40,212 bases of DNA from Vallitalea maricola (GTDB lineage: Bacteria > Bacillota > Clostridia > Lachnospirales > Vallitaleaceae). Below, one piece after another: positions 6,883 to 15,784 of the stretch; position 1 is the stretch's first letter; every line of letters begins with the position of its first letter. The DNA is taken from positions 1 to 40,212 of the forward strand of contig NZ_BTPU01000099.1 in assembly GCF_036985595.1 (NCBI RefSeq), in the 5' to 3' direction. The position numbers and the translations under genes were made by a program. The notes under the pieces are model-generated. The model did no database searches. It worked only from the letters and a program-made list of their open reading frames with translations, and was not told the origin of the DNA.

Positions 6883-7983
6883 TTAAGTCATAATATCAAA
6901 ACCAATAATGAGGAGGAGGAATTATCAATGAAAAAAGTAGTAAATTTAATGGTAGTAGTAGTAATGATGTTAACAGCAATGATGGTATCAACAGTAACAG
7001 CAGAGACTTTTGTAACGGTGAAAGTACAAGGAGAAACTGTAGATTTTCCAGATGCTCAACCATTCATTGATGCTAACAATAGAACTCTTGTTCCAATAAG
7101 ATTCATCAGTGAAGCATTAGGTGGTCAAGTTAGCTGGGATGGTGATCTTCAACAAACAACTATAACATACGATAACAAAGTTATTAAATTAGTTATTAAT
7201 AAGAAAGAAATAACCGTTGATGATGAAGCACAGGTCATGGACACACAAGCTATATTAAAAGATTCTAGAACTTATGTTCCTGTAAGATTTGTTAGTGAGG
7301 CAATGGGTGCCATTGTAGAATGGAATAGCACTAATTATATAGTTACTATAACTCTAAAGCGTGATACCGTAGATTTGGAAGAAATGACTAATGAGGAAAT
7401 CATACAACAATTACAGGAGTATCCATATTTAGAAAACGATTATGGTATGGATTTTATGGAAGATGATGAGTGGTTGATTAACCGCTATGGAGAAGATAAA
7501 ATTAAGGAGTTTGTTGGGATAGGCAAAAATTATATGGAAACATTCTATAATGTGGATTATAGAACTTATAATAAAGTAGATTATATTGAAAAACTAAAAT
7601 GGTTCTTTCCAGAAAGTTCTATTTGGATAGCTGATGATGATATAGAAAGAGATACTGAAGAACATATAATTTACTGGACTGATATGATAACAGATAAACA
7701 GATATCCATACATACAGAATTTATAACTGATGAAACCTGTATATATACCAATGGTCGTATATTAATTAGAGGAAGAATGAATTATATAATTGAGAGTTGT
7801 AATGACATGGAGTGGTTAAAAAAATATACTCGATATGGAAATGTTGAACTTGGCAAAAAATATACTTGTGTAGTTGATGTTGAAATAGCTAATTTTGCAG
7901 GACACTCTCAGGAAAAATGGAAAACGGCCGAAAGACTTATTTCTGATGAGCATTTTATAACACCAATCAAGGAAGTAAAATAA
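6883..7983 (+). repeat. tandem duplication, copy 1 (leader plus gene)
   Basis: This 1101-base unit and 8031-9130 are a direct tandem duplication that includes the TTAAGTCATAATAT leader, the ribosome site and the complete coding region. The leader and signal-peptide codons are almost identical; differences are spread through the rest, mostly single substitutions. Copy 2 is one base shorter, in the GGAGGAGG stretch before the start. Confidence 0.9.
6928..7983 (+). CDS. secreted copper-amine-oxidase-N (stalk) domain protein, copy 1
   Basis: A 351-residue exported protein. Residues 1-25 are a signal peptide (KKVVNLMVVVVMMLTAMMV, cut near VTA-ET). Residues about 30-145 carry two half-repeats of the copper-amine-oxidase-N-like stalk domain: DANNRTLVPIRFISEALGG with VSWDGDLQQTTITYDNK, then DSRTYVPVRFVSEAMGA with VEWNSTNYIVTITL. 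In Clostridia this module is a surface or cell-wall-associated spacer, not an oxidase. Residues 150-351 are acidic, aromatic-rich and unlike anything I recognise; they contain two cysteines near 275 and 291 that may pair. The start has a GGAGGAGG site 7 bases upstream. First gene of a three-gene operon. Confidence 0.85.
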   Translation: MKKVVNLMVVVVMMLTAMMVSTVTAETFVTVKVQGETVDFPDAQPFIDANNRTLVPIRFISEALGGQVSWDGDLQQTTITYDNKVIKLVINKKEITVDDEAQVMDTQAILKDSRTYVPVRFVSEAMGAIVEWNSTNYIVTITLKRDTVDLEEMTNEEIIQQLQEYPYLENDYGMDFMEDDEWLINRYGEDKIKEFVGIGKNYMETFYNVDYRTYNKVDYIEKLKWFFPESSIWIADDDIERDTEEHIIYWTDMITDKQISIHTEFITDETCIYTNGRILIRGRMNYIIESCNDMEWLKKYTRYGNVELGKKYTCVVDVEIANFAGHSQEKWKTAERLISDEHFITPIKEVK

Positions 7984-8030
7984 ATTAAAAATCAATAATT
8001 AATTAATATGTCTAATAATGGTAAATTAAT

Positions 8031-9130
8031 TTAAGTCATAATATTAAAACCAATAATGAGGAGGAGAATTATCAATGAAAAAAGTAGTAAATTTAATGGT
8101 AGTAGTAGTAATGATGTTAACAGCAATGATGGTATCAACAGTAACAGCCGAAACTTATGTAACGGTTACAGTAGAGGGTGAAACTGTAGATTTTCCAGAT
8201 GCTCAACCATTCATAGATGCCAATAACAGAACTCTTGTTCCAATAAGATTTATCAGTGAAGCATTAGGTGGTCAAGTTAGCTGGGATGGTGACCTTCAAC
8301 AAGCAACTATAACATACGATAATAAAGTCATTAAATTAGTTATTAATAAGAAAGAAATATCTGTTGATGATGAAGTACAGGTCATGGACACACAAGCTAT
8401 ATTAAAAAATTCCAGAACTTATGTCCCTGTAAGATTTGTTAGTGAAGCAATGGGTGCTAATGTAGAGTGGGATAGCACTAATTATATTGTTATTATAACT
8501 CTTAATCGTGATACCGTAGACTTGAAAGGTATGACTAATGAGGAAATTATACAACAATTACAGGAGTATCCATATTTAGAAAACAATTATGGTATAGATT
8601 TTATGGAAGATGATGAGTGGTTGCTTAACCGCTATGGACAAGATAAAATTAAGGAGTTTGTGGGGATTGGAAAAAGTTATATGGAAACATTCTATAATGT
8701 GGACTATAAAACATATAATAAAGCAGATTATATTGAAAAACTAAAATGGTTCTTTTTAGAGAGTTCTTCTTGGATAGCTGATGATCGTATCCAAAGAGAT
8801 AGTGAAGAACATATAAATTACTGGGCTGATATGGTAACAGATAAACAAATATCCATGCATACAGAATTTATAACTGATGAAACTTGTATATATACCAATG
8901 GTCCTATATTGATTAGAGGAAGAATGAATTATATAATTGAGAGTTGCAATGATATGGAGTGGTTAAGAAAATATACTCGCTATGGAAATGTTGAACTTGG
9001 CAAGGAATACACTTGTGTAGTTGATGTTGAAATATCTAATTCAGCAAAGAACGCTCATGAGAAATGGGAGACAGCTGAAAGACTTCTTTCTGATGAACAT
9101 TTTATTACACCAATCAAGGAAGTGAAGTAG
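8031..9130 (+). repeat. tandem duplication, copy 2 (leader plus gene)
   Basis: Second unit of the 1.1-kb direct duplication (partner 6883-7983). The 47 bases between the units hold no promoter that I can see. Confidence 0.9.
8075..9130 (+). CDS. secreted copper-amine-oxidase-N (stalk) domain protein, copy 2
   Basis: A 351-residue paralogue of the upstream gene with the same layout: signal peptide (1-25), two stalk half-repeats (RTLVPIRFISEALGG and RTYVPVRFVSEAMGA) and the same uncharacterised acidic C-terminal 200 residues. The signal peptide is identical in protein and nearly so in DNA, whereas the C-terminal part differs by scattered conservative changes (for example FPESSIWIADDDI against FLESSSWIADDRI). 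Both copies are open along their full length, so both are probably functional. The next gene begins 1 base after its stop, so the giant secreted protein is translated with it and the products may act together at the cell surface. Confidence 0.85.
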   Translation: MKKVVNLMVVVVMMLTAMMVSTVTAETYVTVTVEGETVDFPDAQPFIDANNRTLVPIRFISEALGGQVSWDGDLQQATITYDNKVIKLVINKKEISVDDEVQVMDTQAILKNSRTYVPVRFVSEAMGANVEWDSTNYIVIITLNRDTVDLKGMTNEEIIQQLQEYPYLENNYGIDFMEDDEWLLNRYGQDKIKEFVGIGKSYMETFYNVDYKTYNKADYIEKLKWFFLESSSWIADDRIQRDSEEHINYWADMVTDKQISMHTEFITDETCIYTNGPILIRGRMNYIIESCNDMEWLRKYTRYGNVELGKEYTCVVDVEISNSAKNAHEKWETAERLLSDEHFITPIKEVK

Positions 9131-9131
9131 A

Positions 9132-12100
9132 TTGAAAAAGATAATTGGTATATTATTAATATTCGTATTCACATTAAATACATTATCTGTAACTAGTTAT
9201 GCAGAAGATGGAGAAAAAATAGATTTTGATGAGGCTGGAAATTTAATATTTACAACTATAGGCGTAAAAGCAACCACAGGTACCAGATATTCAACCATCG
9301 GCTGGCAGATATTTGACCAGGATAGAGACTTAAAAGAAAACCCTAGAAAAAAATCTGTTGTTTTGAAATTAGATTTAGATGATGGTTCAAAAAAGATAAG
9401 CAAAAATATTGGAGGAAGCCCGGCAAAAATAATGACAACATTCCATATCCCCTATGATATGATTACTAAGAGATTAAAAGAAGAAGAAGGAAATAACCCA
9501 GGCTGGGCAGATAAACTATTAACAGAGGGCGGGTACGTATATCTAGACCCCGTATATACAATTAAACTTGTCAAAGGAAATGATGAGAATTATCTAGGAC
9601 ATCTTAATGATCGAGGGGAAAAAGCAAATGCAAAAGATGAGGTCTATTATTCGTGTGAGGGGGAGGAGACACTTATCAATGGTAAATTAAAACCTGCAAA
9701 GTGGCACGGTGGTATAAAATATGCAAGAGGTTGGCTTCACCCAGATGATTTTAAGGATGATTATAATAAAAAACTTGAATTCCCCTCATTTATATCAAAC
9801 GTAATTATCCATCATATGACCAAAGATATACACGGAAATGATGTAATGATGCCTAATGAAAAGGAGAAAAAAGATTCTTTGGACCATGGCATGTCTCAAA
9901 CATATACAAAGAAAATATTTCCAGGATATAAATACCATTCATGTACTATACAGAAGGATAATGGCATAATTGAAACAAAAACAGATGAATTCATAACAAT
10001 AACAGGTAAAAATAAGTATCAAGCAAAAATATTTAATCAAATTGAAGAAGGTTCCTTTAAAGAGGCAAATGTAATCTTCTACTACGTACCAGTCCAAGTA
10101 ACAGGAACTCACCAATTAAAAGCTGAGCCAGATAGTCAGCAGGTTGAAGGCGAAAAAATTGGGCAAATGGCGAATATAACTATTGACCTCACCCAAGGTG
10201 CAAAAAGTTTAGAAGACTGGAAAGTTTTTGTTGGAAACAGCCCTGTACAACTCACTGTAAACTTAAAAAGAGATAAAAGCGGAGCCATTATTCAGCCTCA
10301 AGCAAATTATACCTATAATATTACAGCAACACAATTACTTAACTACCTTAATGGTGAAAAACTATATTATACTGACGATCTTACCCAATATCCAATAGCA
10401 GGTGGAGAAACCATAGAATTTGAATATGATGCAGATATAAGTGTGAAAGTACGTGATAAAACAATTCCACTTAGTGGATCAGCAGATGTAGCATCATTCT
10501 ATAGGAAACCTGAAACAGATGGCTATGTGTCTACACCAAGTTATTGGTCAGAAATCAAACAAGGTGATGTCTATCATGAACAATTTGAAGCGATGGCAGG
10601 AACACCTACAACCCGAAACCTCTACTTTGCATCAGGAGGTTCAGAATTTATAGTTGATATTGAAGTTGAGTATGTACCTAATGGAACAGCAACAAGAAGG
10701 TATTCGTCAAAATATAATAAAGTATGGTGTGAAAATAGAGATAAGCATATAGGTCCTCTACATACCAGTGGTATGTCATCTAAGTCAGGAGGATGGTCCA
10801 AATCTAATCCTGGAGCACCTACACCAAGAACTATAACAGGATACGATGGAACAGTTCATGCAGAAAGTACCAGTATTAAAAGCAAAAAAGTTGTAACGAG
10901 AAAGGCTACTGAAACACAACCAGAAGAATCCCATACCGAATATCAGCAAGTATGGTCTGGACTTTCAAGACATACAGGCTGTGGTCCATGTTGTAACCAT
11001 AGAGTTGGCGGCTACAGTGATACGTGGAGCCAGAATGTAACATTTGATTATATGAAAATCAAGAAAGTAAATGTATGGGAAATTAAACAGTCAAAAGTAG
11101 ATGGTATGAGAGAAATTATCGGTACAGATAAAGTAACAGCTACAATTAAGAAAGGTAATCCAAACATATTCTGGAACATAGCAGGTAGTGATACAAGTAG
11201 AAATCATCGCTTAAGATACTCTCTTGAGACAGGTCAACATGATTTTGTGACATGGAATGAAGGAGATTCAGATAATAAATGTGGTAATAGTAAAGACTCT
11301 GGACCAGTTAATGAGCAAAAACAGTTTAATTATAGAAGAAATCTACCAAACAATGCCATTGCTATTTCAGACTTCTTAATACTACAAACATCATCAGGAG
11401 ATCAGTCGGTCCTATACTTTCAGTCAGACCCTTCACCTACGATGAAAACAACAGAATTACTAGAGGTACCTAAGACAAGTAAAGAAGAAATGTGGGATAA
11501 TAATCCCCTATCAGCTGCTAAGTGGAGTGAAGACCATATCAATATTGGTTCATATAATGGAAAATATTATCGACCAAATGAAAAATATAAAGGAAGCGGT
11601 AATCGCACAAGAGTATCAACTATATTTGATAGTAAACCATTTGGTAAAAACAGACCCTCAAGACCATCCACTGAATTACGCTTAATCAATACCTCACTTG
11701 ATGTAATGGATGAAATACCTAATGGAGAATATATAACAGGACAGTCAAGCATATTTTATGAATTAAGATTATCACGTGGTAGTGGAAGCACAGCATATAG
11801 TAAATCAAGAAATAGTGAATATGGTATGAATGGACAAGAATTCAAAACAACCTATTCTGATAATCATACCAAAGTTAACGATATCGTTATACATAATCCA
11901 GTATCAGCGGAAAATGCCATAGTAATACCACTCCCAGAAACAAAAGATCAAAGAACACCCTCAACCAAAAATATTGGGGGTAATTGTCAGGATGATCTAG
12001 AAGAAGTAGAATGGGTTTTAGACTGTAAATATACAGGTGGACACGAACATACACCCAGTTGTTATACAACAAAACAGGTAATTAACCCTAATTATGTACA

Positions 12101-14543
12101 ACCCCAAAAGGCTACAACATATACTTATGACTATACTGGAAGCCAGCAGACTTTTACTGCACCTTGTGATGGTATTTATAAACTTGAAACATGGGGCGCA
12201 GCAGGAGGTACAAGCTATAGCGATGATAGAGGATATGGTGGTAAAGGCGGTTACTCCTGTGGAGAGAAATATCTAAAAAAAGGAGATATGTTATACCTAT
12301 ATGTAGGAGGAAAAGGTTCTGATGGTTATCCAAGAGACGGTTATGCTTATGGAGGTTATAATGGTGGTGGTAGAGGCTCCCAATATGGTCGTTCAGATGA
12401 ATGTGGTTCTGGAGGAGGCGGAGCTACAGATATAAGAACTAGTACCTCCCTATCTTCAAGAATTATTGTTGCAGGTGGCGGTGGCGGTGCTGGAGAAGAT
12501 AGAGAAGAAGGCGGACATGGTGGTGGCTTATCGGGAACATCTGGAGGTTCTAGTAATTCACCAGGAACACAAACATCTGGTTATCAACTAGGTAGAGGTG
12601 AGAATTGTTCATCGTCAGATAGCGGCGGCGGTGGTGGCGGTGGTTATTATGGCGGTCGCACCGGTACAGAACAAGCAGGAGCTGGTGGTTCAGGGTATAT
12701 TGGTGGTGTATCCAATGGTACCACATCATCAGGAATTAATAGTGGTCACGGTAAGATAAAAATAACTACTCCTGAAATTATTTCATCAGAACCACAGTAT
12801 ATAACAGTAAAAACATTAAATTGTACAGAACCACACCATGAAGGAGGACATTATCCTGAATGCTACAAAGAAATAAGTGATACAATATCTGCTAATAAAC
12901 CAGTAATTATTTATGATGAAGGGTTAGGTCAAAATGAAAACGTTAGCCCTGGAAATTTCATTAACTTGGACTACCCATTCCAAATATACTTCCCAAGTAC
13001 AGGAGACTTCTATGGTAATGGTCAATTAGGGATTGGTAAGACGACCCAAACAAGAGGTAAAGGTTTTGTTAATGATATGGATACAAGTGAATGGATTGCC
13101 AAAAAAAGCGTAACCTTTGGATTTAATGTCATCTATAACGGTAAGATGTATGAAAAATGGGAAGAGATATCACTACCCGTAGGCGGTAGTAAGTACAATT
13201 TTTATTGTCCTCTTGCTAATAATGAAGAAATAAGTTCATTAGTAACATTTAAGGTAGTAGCTAATAATGGTGATATAGATAATAATAAATTTCCAACTAA
13301 TAAAGTAAGATATTACAATAAAGGAGCTTTGCACAGTGCACTTAGAAAATATAATATTGATGTTGTAGGAAGAATCGGCAATCTTGTCATAGAAGATACA
13401 CAAGACTTTAGATATTCTAACCTATTTAAAAAACCATTGTCTAGTTGGTATACAGATGCTGATTGGTATGTTAATCAAATAATTAAAAAAGTAGATATAA
13501 GGAAACAGAATAATATAGTAGGAAGTTATATGGATATAAGAGGCGATAAAGCAGATGATAGTAATCATTTCCTTAATACTTATGGGTTGCTTGAACATCT
13601 TAATAAACCTAATGAGTACTTATGGAGACAGCATAATAAGCCCAATACAAGTTGGAAACCTATTTACTTCCCTCTTTCACCTAGTGATAATAATATAGAG
13701 GTGTTAAAAGATAAACCTCTCACAATAGGATACAAATTATTAGCAGATGTACAAACAATAGGTAATTATTATACGGATCTTCAGATAATGCCTTACTATT
13801 ACTATTTGGATACGACAAAGAACCCCTCAGACCCAGATTATATTACACCTCTTGATATCTATATTAATGTAAGTGGTGCGTATAAACCCTTTAATATATT
13901 TGATGCAGCTAGATCAGGAGCAGATACAAGTATGCTATATCCCTATAAGTATGTTTATAATTGGGATGAAGAAAAAATCAGAAGAAATTATTCACAAGAG
14001 GAAGGAAAGTTAACAAAACGTGTAGCTGCGAAATATGGCTATACAGATAGTAGTGGCAATACAAAACCTCTAGTAACTCCATCAGCAATTAGCAATCAAT
14101 TAGGAAATGGACAGGTCATTTTTCTAAAAGGCAGAAACAGAACATTTATCGGAACTGATCAAACAAAAGGAATGGATAAGAATCCGGGAAGAAAGGTATC
14201 ATCATTATTTTATGGGCTACAAGCTCAACGTTGGCATTTTACACTTGGACTACCTTCATCTGCAGTAACCATAAAACATGGTGAGATGTTAAAGAATGAA
14301 AATATAAGAAAGTTGCAATCTAAAAACGGTTTAATCCTTATGGCAGCAGATATAAAATCAGTGGGTAATGTCTATACATTACAATATGCCCATACAAACA
14401 ATCCTATAAAAATTGGAAAGCTAGGAACAAGTGATTATCGTGAATACCCAATACCATCATCAGATATACCTTATTCTGTGATTAGTGTATATTCAGCATG
14501 GAAATCATCACGAGATGACTTAGACATTTCGGGTACCCATTAA
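9132..14543 (+). CDS. giant secreted protein with ALK-like glycine-rich domain
   Basis: An exported protein of 1803 residues. Residues 1-24 are a signal peptide (KKIIGILLIFVFTLNTLSV, cut near SYA-ED). Residues 25-950 are beta-rich and may belong to the group databases call DUF5704, which I cannot confirm. Residues about 996-1212 form a glycine-rich domain of the ALK/LTK type (PF12810-like): it opens with QQTFTAPCDGIYKLETWGAA, continues KKGDMLYLYVGGKG and GGGATDIRTS, then RIIVAGGGGGAG and a GGGGGGGYYGG run. It is bracketed by two His/Cys motifs, C-x6-H-x3-C-Y near 965 and C-x(3-4)-HH-x4-H-x3-C-Y near 1230. The rest is unrecognised. No LPXTG, S-layer or membrane anchor is seen. The start is TTG at 9132, one base after the previous stop, with AAGGAAG inside the previous gene, so it is probably coupled. 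Confidence 0.8.
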   Translation: MKKIIGILLIFVFTLNTLSVTSYAEDGEKIDFDEAGNLIFTTIGVKATTGTRYSTIGWQIFDQDRDLKENPRKKSVVLKLDLDDGSKKISKNIGGSPAKIMTTFHIPYDMITKRLKEEEGNNPGWADKLLTEGGYVYLDPVYTIKLVKGNDENYLGHLNDRGEKANAKDEVYYSCEGEETLINGKLKPAKWHGGIKYARGWLHPDDFKDDYNKKLEFPSFISNVIIHHMTKDIHGNDVMMPNEKEKKDSLDHGMSQTYTKKIFPGYKYHSCTIQKDNGIIETKTDEFITITGKNKYQAKIFNQIEEGSFKEANVIFYYVPVQVTGTHQLKAEPDSQQVEGEKIGQMANITIDLTQGAKSLEDWKVFVGNSPVQLTVNLKRDKSGAIIQPQANYTYNITATQLLNYLNGEKLYYTDDLTQYPIAGGETIEFEYDADISVKVRDKTIPLSGSADVASFYRKPETDGYVSTPSYWSEIKQGDVYHEQFEAMAGTPTTRNLYFASGGSEFIVDIEVEYVPNGTATRRYSSKYNKVWCENRDKHIGPLHTSGMSSKSGGWSKSNPGAPTPRTITGYDGTVHAESTSIKSKKVVTRKATETQPEESHTEYQQVWSGLSRHTGCGPCCNHRVGGYSDTWSQNVTFDYMKIKKVNVWEIKQSKVDGMREIIGTDKVTATIKKGNPNIFWNIAGSDTSRNHRLRYSLETGQHDFVTWNEGDSDNKCGNSKDSGPVNEQKQFNYRRNLPNNAIAISDFLILQTSSGDQSVLYFQSDPSPTMKTTELLEVPKTSKEEMWDNNPLSAAKWSEDHINIGSYNGKYYRPNEKYKGSGNRTRVSTIFDSKPFGKNRPSRPSTELRLINTSLDVMDEIPNGEYITGQSSIFYELRLSRGSGSTAYSKSRNSEYGMNGQEFKTTYSDNHTKVNDIVIHNPVSAENAIVIPLPETKDQRTPSTKNIGGNCQDDLEEVEWVLDCKYTGGHEHTPSCYTTKQVINPNYVQPQKATTYTYDYTGSQQTFTAPCDGIYKLETWGAAGGTSYSDDRGYGGKGGYSCGEKYLKKGDMLYLYVGGKGSDGYPRDGYAYGGYNGGGRGSQYGRSDECGSGGGGATDIRTSTSLSSRIIVAGGGGGAGEDREEGGHGGGLSGTSGGSSNSPGTQTSGYQLGRGENCSSSDSGGGGGGGYYGGRTGTEQAGAGGSGYIGGVSNGTTSSGINSGHGKIKITTPEIISSEPQYITVKTLNCTEPHHEGGHYPECYKEISDTISANKPVIIYDEGLGQNENVSPGNFINLDYPFQIYFPSTGDFYGNGQLGIGKTTQTRGKGFVNDMDTSEWIAKKSVTFGFNVIYNGKMYEKWEEISLPVGGSKYNFYCPLANNEEISSLVTFKVVANNGDIDNNKFPTNKVRYYNKGALHSALRKYNIDVVGRIGNLVIEDTQDFRYSNLFKKPLSSWYTDADWYVNQIIKKVDIRKQNNIVGSYMDIRGDKADDSNHFLNTYGLLEHLNKPNEYLWRQHNKPNTSWKPIYFPLSPSDNNIEVLKDKPLTIGYKLLADVQTIGNYYTDLQIMPYYYYLDTTKNPSDPDYITPLDIYINVSGAYKPFNIFDAARSGADTSMLYPYKYVYNWDEEKIRRNYSQEEGKLTKRVAAKYGYTDSSGNTKPLVTPSAISNQLGNGQVIFLKGRNRTFIGTDQTKGMDKNPGRKVSSLFYGLQAQRWHFTLGLPSSAVTIKHGEMLKNENIRKLQSKNGLILMAADIKSVGNVYTLQYAHTNNPIKIGKLGTSDYREYPIPSSDIPYSVISVYSAWKSSRDDLDISGTH

Positions 14544-14582
14544 GGATAAACCAGAACAAATTAAGAATCAAATTAATATACT

Positions 14583-14626
14583 AATGGGTAAGTTTTGTTT
14601 AATAATTCATATAAAACTTACCCATT
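14583..14626 (+). terminator. hairpin after the giant secreted protein gene
   Basis: AATGGGTAAGTTTT (14583-14596) pairs perfectly with AAAACTTACCCATT (14613-14626) across a 16-base loop, 39 bases after the stop codon. Only a short CCATTTTA follows, so the U-tract is weak; probably a terminator separating this operon from the glycosyltransferase gene. Confidence 0.55.
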
Positions 14627-14726
14627 CCATTTTATGGATTCACATCTTAAATATTAAATGTATAATGTTCTATTTCATCAATAACTGTAATACTGTTATT
14701 ATATAACTTAAAAATAAGGAGTTTTC

Positions 14727-15707
14727 ATGAAAGTATTGTTTTTTGAAAAAGATGACCGTTTTGTATTTGGACTTCCACTTGGATTTCGTGATGCAGGACA
14801 CAAAATTCTAGTCTCTGGATCAATAAATGAAGAAAAAGTATATAGACTTATTAATAAATTCCGACCAGATTTAATTATTCTAATGGGATGGACTGTAGAG
14901 CATACCGACTCTAATCTAAAACTAATAGGAGTAACCTGTGACAAATATAAGATTCCTCTAGTATATTGGGCTACTGAAGACCCAACATTTATTAATGAGT
15001 TTTCAATTCCTTTAATAAAAAAGACCAATCCCAAATATATATTTACAATTTCACCATCTTGTATCCCTATATATGAATCTCTTGGAATTGGTGCAGCCCA
15101 TTTACCTTTTGCATATCAACCAAGTATCCATCAACCTGTTACATGTGAAGAATGGTGTAAAAAAAATATAGCGGTTGTCGCTAATGCTTATCCTAATGTC
15201 CTCTCCTGGGATGAAAATCATTATAGACATAAATCTCTTAACATACTAATTAAACCTCTAATACAAAATGATATCCCTGTTGACTTCTGGGGAAAATATT
15301 GGGATAAAATGGAACCTTATCTAGGAACACAAATAACCCCTAACAATATACATGGATACCTAAACTATCTACAAGCCAATAATGTTTATAGATGCTCCAA
15401 CATGATAATAGGTCTCCAAAATTATCATGATGAATCAATAACAATGAGAACCTACGAAATACTTGGTTCCAGAGGTTTCTTAATCACTTCTTATAACAGC
15501 AGGTTATGCGAATTATTTACTCCTGATAAAGATTTGATTGTATCTTCTTGTGAGAAGGAAACACTAGATTATGTTGATTTCTATTCAAAGCATTCAGAAC
15601 TTAGAGAAAAAATAAAAGAAAATGGCAATAAGGCTGTTAGTGAACATACTTATAAGCATAGAGCAGAAAAAATGATTGATATATTAAAAAAAGAGGGAAT
15701 TCTATAA
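14727..15707 (+). CDS. CgeB-type glycosyltransferase
   Basis: A 326-residue GT-B type glycosyltransferase resembling spore-maturation protein CgeB. The N-terminal half has the family's GLPLGFRDAGHKILVSG, RPDLIILMGW and the YWATEDPTF segment (around residues 80-90). The C-terminal half has NVYRCSNMIIGLQNYHDESI, the 'MRTYEILGSRGFLIT' donor-binding block, and a closing HTYKHRAEKMIDIL helix. CgeB of Bacillus acts in mother-cell-made glycan on the spore surface; by analogy this enzyme probably decorates the spore coat or exosporium. The ATG has AAGGAG five bases upstream. It is monocistronic: a hairpin precedes it and a strong terminator follows. Confidence 0.82.
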   Translation: MKVLFFEKDDRFVFGLPLGFRDAGHKILVSGSINEEKVYRLINKFRPDLIILMGWTVEHTDSNLKLIGVTCDKYKIPLVYWATEDPTFINEFSIPLIKKTNPKYIFTISPSCIPIYESLGIGAAHLPFAYQPSIHQPVTCEEWCKKNIAVVANAYPNVLSWDENHYRHKSLNILIKPLIQNDIPVDFWGKYWDKMEPYLGTQITPNNIHGYLNYLQANNVYRCSNMIIGLQNYHDESITMRTYEILGSRGFLITSYNSRLCELFTPDKDLIVSSCEKETLDYVDFYSKHSELREKIKENGNKAVSEHTYKHRAEKMIDILKKEGIL

Positions 15708-15748
15708 AATTTCTGTTGACATGTAGGGCTTATGATAATCATAATCAT

Positions 15749-15772
15749 GGACTGCCAGTAGCAGTCCTTTTT
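15749..15772 (+). terminator. rho-independent terminator after the CgeB-like gene
   Basis: GGACTGC (15749-15755), loop CAGTA, GCAGTCC (15761-15767), then TTTTT. Without an A-run on the other side it should work for plus-strand transcripts only. Confidence 0.88.
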
Positions 15773-15784
15773 CGCTTTTCATAG

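Noticed and set aside
15725..15747. ATGATAATCATAATCAT palindromic stretch considered as an operator
   Set aside because: Low-complexity AT repeat directly before a terminator; no promoter is nearby for it to control.
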